From Streptomyces platensis (GTDB lineage: Bacteria; Actinomycetota; Actinomycetes; Streptomycetales; Streptomycetaceae): DNA of 64,000 nt. Shown piece after piece: positions 58,833 to 64,000 of the stretch. Each line of letters opens with the position of its first letter. Within the stretch, counting starts at the first letter, position 1. Location of the stretch: positions 6,696,001 through 6,760,000 of the forward strand of contig NZ_CP023691.1 in the NCBI RefSeq assembly GCF_008704855.1, given 5' to 3'. Under the pieces are notes generated by a model, which was not told the origin of the DNA, did not search any database, and worked only from the letters and a program-made list of their open reading frames with translations. The position numbers and the translations under genes were made by a program.

Positions 58833-60137
58833 TCAGCGGCAGGTGAGCTGAGGGTCGCCCCAGTCGGCGTGGTCGGAGTTGTTGCCGTTGCCGCCATCGT
58901 TGACCACGAGCCGCAGCTGGCTGCCGCCGGAGAGGTCCGCGGTGAGGCGCTTGGCGGGCTGGTCGACGGTCATCAGCCCGCTGTCGGCGACCAAGGTGGT
59001 GTCCCGGTAGACCTGGAAGACCACGGAGCCGTTCGCGCCCACCTCGTCATCGAGGCCCACATCCACGGTGAGGGCGGAGCAGGAGCCGCCGAGGTTGTAG
59101 AGGAGCTGGCTTTCGGCGTGGGCGCCCAGCCCCTGCGGGTAGGTGGCTCCCTGGATGGTGAGGGGATGGCCGTCGATGCTGCTGTTCACCCGCGTGGGCG
59201 CGAAGCTGTCGCTGCTGGCGATCCACTGCCGGGCGGTCAGCGATGTGGTGTGGGCCGGCGGCTTGTTCTTGTGGCCTGGGCGCGACTTTGTGGGCGACGG
59301 CTTCTTCGGCGACGGGTGCTGCGGCTTCGGATGCTTCGAGGCCGCGCTGCGGGTGGGGTCCGGGGAGCCGGACGCCGAACGGGACGCGCTCGGCGAGCCC
59401 TTGGGGGAGGGGTTCGGCGAGTGGCCCGGAGCGGGCGCCGAGGTGTGTCCGGACGGTGTGGTGCCGCCGGCCTCGGTATCGTGCCGCGCCGGGCCGAACA
59501 GCGGGCCGGCGGCTATCGCGACACCGGCCAGGACGGCCACGGCGACCGCGAGCACGGTGATCCGCGCCGGTGAGAACCGCGTCCGCCGGGGCTTGTCCGG
59601 CGCGGCGGACGGGACCGTCCCCGAGAAGCTCATACCGGCCGTGGGCCCGCCGCCGGCGCCGGCCGGCCGCCCGTCCCCGGCCGTGGTCGCCCACCCGTCC
59701 GCGGGGCCGGGGCCTTCCCCCGGCTGGGCGGCCAGCCAGGACGCGAAGTCGTCGCGCAGCTCGGTGTTCCGGGAGTGCTGGTGCCAGGCGGCGGCGGTGT
59801 GGCGTACCGCCGCCAGCAGGCTGTCCCGCCAGGCCGCGTCGGAAGTCTCTTCCGGGCCGGGGGAGTGCAGGACGCCGTTGATGGCTTCCTTCGTCAGATC
59901 GGCTGCCGCCTGGGAGGACCGGCAGCAGCTGCGGGCGTAGGCCAGTACGGCGGCGTAGTGCCGGCGGTGGAACTCGTTGAGGGCTTCCTCGCCCGTCCCG
60001 GCCGCGCCGTCCGGAACCGGGCCGCCATACGGGCCGGCTGACAGTCGGCCACCGGGCTCGGCCGCCGCACGGATACGCCGGACCAGCTCGGTGTCGGAGG
60101 GCGCGGTCCCACCGGTGGTGTCGCAGTGCTCTTGCAT
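58833..60137 (-). CDS. Membrane protein: sigma-region-2-like N-terminus, linker, NPCBM domain
   Basis: A 434-residue protein. Residues 15-150 resemble sigma-70 region 2 of ECF type (DTELVRRIRAAAE, ALNEFHRRHYAAVLAYARSC, AADLTKEAINGVL), but there is no region 4. A single membrane helix follows near residue 195-215 (ITVLAVAVAVLAGVAIAAG), then a Pro/Ser/Lys linker of about 90 residues. The C-terminal 150 residues are an NPCBM domain (GLGAHAESQLLYNLGG, FQVYRDTTLVADSGLM, RLVVNDGGNGNNSDHADWG), which binds carbohydrate outside the cell. The orientation would put the sigma-like part in the cytoplasm. The ATG at 60137 has no clear ribosome site. Confidence 0.72.
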   Translation of the reverse strand: MQEHCDTTGGTAPSDTELVRRIRAAAEPGGRLSAGPYGGPVPDGAAGTGEEALNEFHRRHYAAVLAYARSCCRSSQAAADLTKEAINGVLHSPGPEETSDAAWRDSLLAAVRHTAAAWHQHSRNTELRDDFASWLAAQPGEGPGPADGWATTAGDGRPAGAGGGPTAGMSFSGTVPSAAPDKPRRTRFSPARITVLAVAVAVLAGVAIAAGPLFGPARHDTEAGGTTPSGHTSAPAPGHSPNPSPKGSPSASRSASGSPDPTRSAASKHPKPQHPSPKKPSPTKSRPGHKNKPPAHTTSLTARQWIASSDSFAPTRVNSSIDGHPLTIQGATYPQGLGAHAESQLLYNLGGSCSALTVDVGLDDEVGANGSVVFQVYRDTTLVADSGLMTVDQPAKRLTADLSGGSQLRLVVNDGGNGNNSDHADWGDPQLTCR

Positions 60138-60230
60138 GAGTGGGCTGATGACCCTTCAACGTCCTGACGGGCCATGAAAAATACCCCAAGGAGGACGGAT
60201 GCCCGGCGGCCGGTGCGTCATTTGACAACC

Positions 60231-60275
60231 GGACGGGCCGCGGGGGCTCCCGCCACCACTCCCCGCGGCCGTCCC
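60231..60275 (-). terminator. Hairpin after the pptH-pptT operon
   Basis: GGACGGGCCGCGGGG and CCCCGCGGCCGTCC pair with one bulged G around a loop of about 16 bases, directly beyond the pptT stop codon. Confidence 0.6.
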
Positions 60276-60276
60276 G

Positions 60277-60936
60277 TCACACCATTTCCACGATCGCCGT
60301 CACCACCAGCCCCGAACCGACGAGCCACCGGCCGCTGAATTCGGTGAGTTCCCTGCCGTCGACCACGGGCCCGGGGACGAGCAGTTGCGCGGTGAAGGTG
60401 GCGTTCGTCGGGTCGAAGGTGAGCAGCGCCTCCTCGAAGTCGAGCCAGCGGCGGGTGAGGGGGAACCACGCCTTGTAGACGCTCTCCTTCGCGCTGAACA
60501 CCAGGCGGTCCCAGCAGACTTCGGGCTGGAGCGCGGCCAGCCGGCGGATCTGGTCGCGCTCCTCGGGGAGGGTGACGAGGTCGAGCACCCCGGGGTCGTT
60601 CAGCGGCAGATTGGGCTCCGCGTCCAGGCCGATGGTCCGTACCTCTCCCGCGCGGGCCACCGCCACGGCGCGGTAGCCGGCGCAGTGCGTCATGGCGCCG
60701 ACGACGCCGTCCGGCCACTGGGGCTCCCGGTGGGGGCCGGGCAGCAGGGGCGCGGGGGCGAAGCCCAGCTCGGCCAGGGCCCGGCGGGCGCAGCCGCGTA
60801 CGGTGCCGAACTCCCGCTGCCGCTTGGGCACGGCGTTGGCCACCTGCGCCCACTCCTCGGGGAACATCTCGGACAGCGGCGCGTCATCGAAGGTCTCGGC
60901 GGTCCGGACCGGGGCCGGCAGCAGTTTCTCGATCAT
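60277..60936 (-). CDS. pptT: 4'-Phosphopantetheinyl transferase (PptT-type)
   Basis: A 219-residue enzyme that moves 4'-phosphopantetheine from CoA to carrier proteins of polyketide, non-ribosomal peptide and fatty acid synthases. The metal site is in TIGLDAEPNLPL and the KEA-like motif in FSAKESVYKAWFPLT; the N-terminal RGCARRALAELG, then GAMTHCAGYRAVAVA, are typical of the EntD/PptT class. The ATG overlaps the stop of the upstream metallophosphoesterase by ATGA. The pairing with that gene is the same as pptT-pptH in Mycobacterium tuberculosis. Confidence 0.93.
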   Translation of the reverse strand: MIEKLLPAPVRTAETFDDAPLSEMFPEEWAQVANAVPKRQREFGTVRGCARRALAELGFAPAPLLPGPHREPQWPDGVVGAMTHCAGYRAVAVARAGEVRTIGLDAEPNLPLNDPGVLDLVTLPEERDQIRRLAALQPEVCWDRLVFSAKESVYKAWFPLTRRWLDFEEALLTFDPTNATFTAQLLVPGPVVDGRELTEFSGRWLVGSGLVVTAIVEMV

Positions 60937-61868
60937 GCGGGGCTCCCGGGGGTGCCGGAGGCGACCGTGGCGGGCACGGGCAGGATCTGGACCGGGCGGC
61001 CCGGCGCGGCGGCCCGGCGCTGCCACTCCCGCGGATAGCCGAGCGAGACCTCCTGGTGCGGTACGCCGTCCAGCGTCAGCAGCCGCGGGATGTGGAGATG
61101 GCCGTACACGACCGCGGCGGCACGGAACCGGCGCGGCCAGTCCGCGGTCGACTCCGTACCGCACCACAGCGCGAAGTCCGGGTACCACAGAGGCCGGGTG
61201 GGCTCGCGCACCACCGGCCAGTGGTTGACGAGCACGGTGGGCAGCTCCTCCGGAACGGCGGCGAGCCGGGCCTCGGTTTCGGCCACCCGCGCCCGGCACC
61301 ACGCCTCGCGGGTCGGATACGGGTCCGGATGCAGGAAGTGCTCGTCGGTGCAGACCACTCCGGCCTTCTCGGCCCGGGCGAGCGCCTCCTTCTTGGACGT
61401 CGTCCCCGGCTGTCGGAAGGTGTAGTCGTAGAGGAGGAACAGCGGTGCGATGACGACCGGACCGCCGGCGCCTTCCCACACCGGATACGGGTCCTCGGGA
61501 GTGAGCACGCCCAACTCCCGGCAGATGTCCACCAGATGCTCGTAGCGTTCCACGCCGCGCAGCTGCACCGGGTCCTGGGCCGGGGTCCACAGCTCGTGAT
61601 TGCCGGGCACCCACACCACCTGGGCGAACCGGCTGCTGAGCAGTGACAGCGCCCAGCGGATGTCGGAGACGAACTCCCCGACGTCACCGGCGACCAGCAG
61701 CCAGTCGTCCTCGGACTCGGGTCTTAACCCCTCGACGATGTCGCGGTTCTCCTTGTAGCGGACGTGCAGATCGCTGACGGCCACCAATCTGCCGCGGCCG
61801 CCGCCGTGCGGGGAACCGGCGGCGGGCCCGGCGGCGCCGGGTGTGGGGGTGCGGATCTCGTAGGTCAT
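60933..61868 (-). CDS. pptH: Metallophosphoesterase, PptH-like (phosphopantetheinyl hydrolase)
   Basis: A 311-residue calcineurin-type phosphoesterase with all motifs: DxH in VAVSDLHVRY, GD in LVAGDVGEF, GNHE in WVPGNHELW, the later His in LVNHWPV and GHLH in YGHLHI. It precedes pptT with a 4-base overlap. The M. tuberculosis neighbour of pptT (Rv2795c, PptH) removes phosphopantetheine from carrier proteins, so this is the likely orthologue and the pair would set the balance of active carrier protein. Its own metal and substrate are not proven here. The start at 61868 is the first reasonable ATG; the region ahead has no strong ribosome site. Confidence 0.87.
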   Translation of the reverse strand: MTYEIRTPTPGAAGPAAGSPHGGGRGRLVAVSDLHVRYKENRDIVEGLRPESEDDWLLVAGDVGEFVSDIRWALSLLSSRFAQVVWVPGNHELWTPAQDPVQLRGVERYEHLVDICRELGVLTPEDPYPVWEGAGGPVVIAPLFLLYDYTFRQPGTTSKKEALARAEKAGVVCTDEHFLHPDPYPTREAWCRARVAETEARLAAVPEELPTVLVNHWPVVREPTRPLWYPDFALWCGTESTADWPRRFRAAAVVYGHLHIPRLLTLDGVPHQEVSLGYPREWQRRAAAPGRPVQILPVPATVASGTPGSPA

Positions 61869-61930
61869 CTTCGAAGTAAAGACGGTGCGGGCGCGAGAGT
61901 GAAGCGCGGACCGGACGGCCGTGCCCTGCG

Positions 61931-63541
61931 TCACCGTCCTGGCGGCGGTGCGGCCGGCCGGCCGTCGGTGCCGGTGGCGGTGTCGCCGCGGCGGATGCGG
62001 GTGGCCAGCCAGAGGTCGAAACGGTCGTCGGGGTCGTCGAGGCGGCGGCCGGTGAGGTCCATGGCCTTGTCGAGGCGGTTGCGGACGGTGTGCCGGTGGA
62101 CGCCGAGGCGCCGGCTGGTGGCATCCCAGGCGCCGCCGGTCTCCAGCCAGGCAGCGAGGGTGGCGGTCAACTCCTCGCCGTTGTCCGCGAGATCGAGCGG
62201 GCCGAGCACGGTGTCGGCGTAGCCGTGCAGCGTACGGCGGTCGCCCAGGTCGAGCAGCAGCCGGCTGGCCTGGCTCTGCCGGGCCTCCGCGGGCTCGCCG
62301 CTCGACCGGCTGACGGCGAGCAGCCCGGTCGCCTGGCGCACGGACACCCGTACCGCTTCGGGGGCGGTGGCCGGGCCGATACCGGCCGGGCAGCCCGGGG
62401 CGAAGCGGGCGAGCACATCGCGGATGTCCAGATCCTCGCCGACCACCGCCTCGATGACCGTGCCCGGCGCCCCGTCCACCACCCTGACCAGGCCACCGGG
62501 CATCGCCAGCGCCAGATCGGCGGCCATCTCCTGCGCGGCGCCGTCCGGAGCCCCGGCCCCGGCCCCCGGCGCGGCGGAGGCCCCACGATCGCCCGCGCCA
62601 CCCCCCGCCGCCACCACGACGCCCCGCACCCGCTCGGCCGTCAGCCCCACCGACCGCAGCATGTCCCGGGCCCGCCCGGCGGCCGGGTCCTCCGCCGCCA
62701 GCAGCTCGGACAGCAGTGCCGACCTGCGGCGGCGCTCCGGCTCATCGCGCAGGTGACGCCGCTCCAGCTCCAAGGAGAGCAGCGAGACCAGTCCGGGCAC
62801 GACCGAACGGGCGGCGTCGTCCGGGCGGCCGGTGAGCAGCAGCAGCCCCCGCAGCCGGCGCGCCCCCAGCGGCTGCACCTCCAGCTGCTGCCCGGCGGCC
62901 GTGCTGGACGCGCTGCCGCGCAGTCCGCGCGCGGCGACCCGTTCGATCAGGTCCCGGGCCGGTGCCGGCGGCGTCCGCTGCGCCCGCTCACCCGCCGCGA
63001 GCAGCCGCCCCAGCGGGTCGAACACCGCCGCGCCGACCCCGGTGGCGGCCGTCCACTCCGCCAGCATCGGCCGCAGCCCGTCGCCGGTCGCCGCGGCCGT
63101 CAGCCGCCGCTGGGTCGCGAACGCCCGCTGGAGCCGTTCACGCTGCTCCTCGGCCCGGGCCTCGAAGACCGCCTTGGTGACGGCGATGAACGGCACCCCG
63201 TCCGGCACCGTCAGCAGCGGCAGCCCGGCCTCCCCGGCCGCGGTCACCAGCGGCTCCGGCGCCTCCTGGTACGGCAGCCCCTGCCCCAGACCGAGCGCCA
63301 GACAGGCCGCCCCGCCCTCGGCCACGTCCCGCACGTACGCCCGGCAGGCGGCCGGCTCCCGCGGCAGCAACAGGCCGATGGTCATGAGGAGTTCGCCGCC
63401 CTGGAGCCACTTTCCCGGCGCCGGCAGATCCGAGACCGTCGCCGCTTCGATCGTGCGGGCCAGCAGCGGCGGCGGCACGTCGTAGGTGACCGACAGCCGG
63501 AGATCGGGCCGGGCCAGCAGATCGGAGATATGCAGGGGCAT
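61931..63541 (-). CDS. PucR-family transcriptional regulator
   Basis: A 536-residue regulator. An N-terminal purine-catabolism (PucR) domain (LHISDLLARPDLRLSV, then GELLMTIGLLLPRE and LGLGQGLPYQEAP) is followed by a GGDEF-like middle region and a C-terminal PucR HTH (ATSRRLGVHRHTVRNRLDKA, then DLTGRRLDDPDDRFDLWLAT). Such proteins control nitrogen, purine or amino-acid degradation genes in response to metabolites. It lies just upstream of pptH in the same direction (62 bases), but is probably a separate function. It is divergent from the gene at 63795, a possible target. Confidence 0.88.
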   Translation of the reverse strand: MPLHISDLLARPDLRLSVTYDVPPPLLARTIEAATVSDLPAPGKWLQGGELLMTIGLLLPREPAACRAYVRDVAEGGAACLALGLGQGLPYQEAPEPLVTAAGEAGLPLLTVPDGVPFIAVTKAVFEARAEEQRERLQRAFATQRRLTAAATGDGLRPMLAEWTAATGVGAAVFDPLGRLLAAGERAQRTPPAPARDLIERVAARGLRGSASSTAAGQQLEVQPLGARRLRGLLLLTGRPDDAARSVVPGLVSLLSLELERRHLRDEPERRRRSALLSELLAAEDPAAGRARDMLRSVGLTAERVRGVVVAAGGGAGDRGASAAPGAGAGAPDGAAQEMAADLALAMPGGLVRVVDGAPGTVIEAVVGEDLDIRDVLARFAPGCPAGIGPATAPEAVRVSVRQATGLLAVSRSSGEPAEARQSQASRLLLDLGDRRTLHGYADTVLGPLDLADNGEELTATLAAWLETGGAWDATSRRLGVHRHTVRNRLDKAMDLTGRRLDDPDDRFDLWLATRIRRGDTATGTDGRPAAPPPGR

Positions 63542-63723
63542 AGCCACAGTGTCCAGCAGCGGGCCCCGCGATGGACACTCGGGCGCTCGCCTGACCCGCG
63601 TGACCTGCGGGTTCGGGCGGCCGGGGGACGGCGCGGCCGACCGGCGGCGGCAGCTGTGCGGAGCGCCGTCCGGGGCCGGAATCCACGCCCGTCCCGCGGA
63701 TGAGCGCGGGCCCGGTGGGCCGT

Positions 63724-63765
63724 TATGGTCGAGGGTGTGGGGAAGCGGGGAACCCTCCCCGCTTC
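63724..63765 (+). promoter_or_regulatory. Candidate -10 box and 5' leader hairpin of the DJ-1/PfpI-like gene
   Basis: TATGGT (63724-63729) fits TANNNT. A perfect 9-bp hairpin GAAGCGGGG / CCCCGCTTC (63742-63750 and 63757-63765) with a 6-base loop would lie at the very 5' end of that transcript, about 30 bases before the ATG. It may stabilise the mRNA or hold a control element. Confidence 0.35.
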
Positions 63766-63794
63766 GCGACCCGACGAAGGGACGTGAGCTCGGT

Positions 63795-64000
63795 ATGCAG
63801 GCGGCGTTTCTGGTGGCTCCCGAGGGCACCGAAGAGGTCGAGCTGACCCGGCCGTGGCAGGCGGTGACCGACGCGGGCGGCGGCCCGACGCTGGTCTCCA
63901 CCCACGCGGGCAAGGTGCAGGCGTTCCACCACCTGGACAAGGCGGACACCTTCCCCGTCGATCTGACGGTGGACGAGGCGACCGCGGCGGACTTCGACGG
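63795..64000 (+). CDS. DJ-1/PfpI-family protein, N-terminal part
   Basis: Only the first 68 residues are in the window (MQAAFLVAPEGTEEVELTRP, then WQAVTDAGGGPTLVSTHAGK). The opening strand with Glu near the GTEEVE turn and the following helix match DJ-1/PfpI-type glutamine-amidotransferase folds (proteases, glyoxalases or chaperones). The nucleophilic Cys lies beyond the right edge. GAAGGGACG is upstream of the ATG. Divergent from a PucR regulator. Confidence 0.82.
   Translation, partial: MQAAFLVAPEGTEEVELTRPWQAVTDAGGGPTLVSTHAGKVQAFHHLDKADTFPVDLTVDEATAADFD

Noticed and set aside
60200..60226. Eight-codon open frame (MPGGRCVI) with a perfect AAGGAGG ahead, followed by a hairpin
   Set aside because: It resembles a leader peptide with an attenuator, but nothing on the plus strand downstream could be regulated; the hairpin serves as the terminator of the opposing pptT operon.
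1..64000. tRNA, rRNA, CRISPR array or intact prophage
   Set aside because: No cloverleaf-like intergenic sequence, regularly spaced repeats with unique spacers, or phage structural genes were seen on reading both strands; a dedicated search would be needed to exclude small RNAs.

Overview
This is a 64 kb stretch of a very GC-rich actinobacterial chromosome, almost certainly Streptomyces or a close relative. The evidence is strong G/C bias at third codon positions, many GTG starts with GGAGG-type ribosome sites, 4-base ATGA/GTGA overlaps inside operons, hairpin terminators without U-tracts, the coproporphyrin-type haem genes, a murC lying alone, and a PptT/PptH pair. The left two thirds look like conserved chromosomal core. 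The order sugar permease - dxs - fadB/fadA - hemE - cgoX - chdC - murC resembles what I remember of the S. coelicolor core, but no alignment was run.

Layout. 1-5.3 kb: end of a sugar ABC permease, dxs (isoprenoid precursors), an APC amino-acid permease and an NTF2-like protein. 5.3-10.4 kb: a wrecked IS630-type transposase, a NYN-domain protein, the fadA-fadB beta-oxidation operon and a PepSY-like lipoprotein. 10.4-21.8 kb: an RNase D/HRDC protein, an atypical orphan response regulator, a DUF3000 protein divergent from hemE, an unknown Cys/His-repeat protein, a CoA-disulfide-reductase-like flavoprotein, a thiolase, a frameshifted DUF4349 remnant, then cgoX and chdC, which with hemE supply three steps of coproporphyrin-dependent haem synthesis. 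21.9-28.4 kb: a secreted TAP-type peptidase, a four-gene DUF692/TIGR04222 operon whose substrate-like member ends in a Gly/Ser/Cys tail, and a MerR regulator divergent from a class IV aminotransferase. 28.4-41.3 kb: a peptidyl-tRNA hydrolase-like protein, two ABC exporters (one divergent from a two-component system), a PhoX/DUF839 protein, ZapE, a RibD-type reductase, murC and msrB.

41.4-58.4 kb is an accessory island built around a polymorphic toxin. A WXG100-like protein, a small YrhB-like protein and a 2393-residue toxin lie in one minus-strand operon. The toxin carries two papain-like Tox-PL (glutamine deamidase) domains, a nucleic-acid-deaminase-like domain and a C-terminal calpain-like protease, all with recognisable catalytic residues. 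It overlaps by 4 bases a 90-residue presumed immunity gene, which has a paralogue 4.5 kb away on the other strand. Between and beside them are two SUKH-4 proteins (one fused to a YrhB-like domain and a deaminase-like domain that has lost its zinc cysteines), two proteins with decayed P-loop regions and a DUF4132-like protein. No ESX/type VII core genes are visible, so the export machine must be encoded elsewhere. This island is the most unusual part of the window.

58.8-64 kb: a membrane protein joining a sigma-factor-region-2-like segment to an NPCBM sugar-binding domain, the pptT-pptH pair (addition and removal of 4'-phosphopantetheine on carrier proteins), a PucR regulator and the start of a DJ-1/PfpI-like gene. 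I saw no tRNA, rRNA, CRISPR array or intact insertion sequence. All family assignments come from reading motifs by eye.
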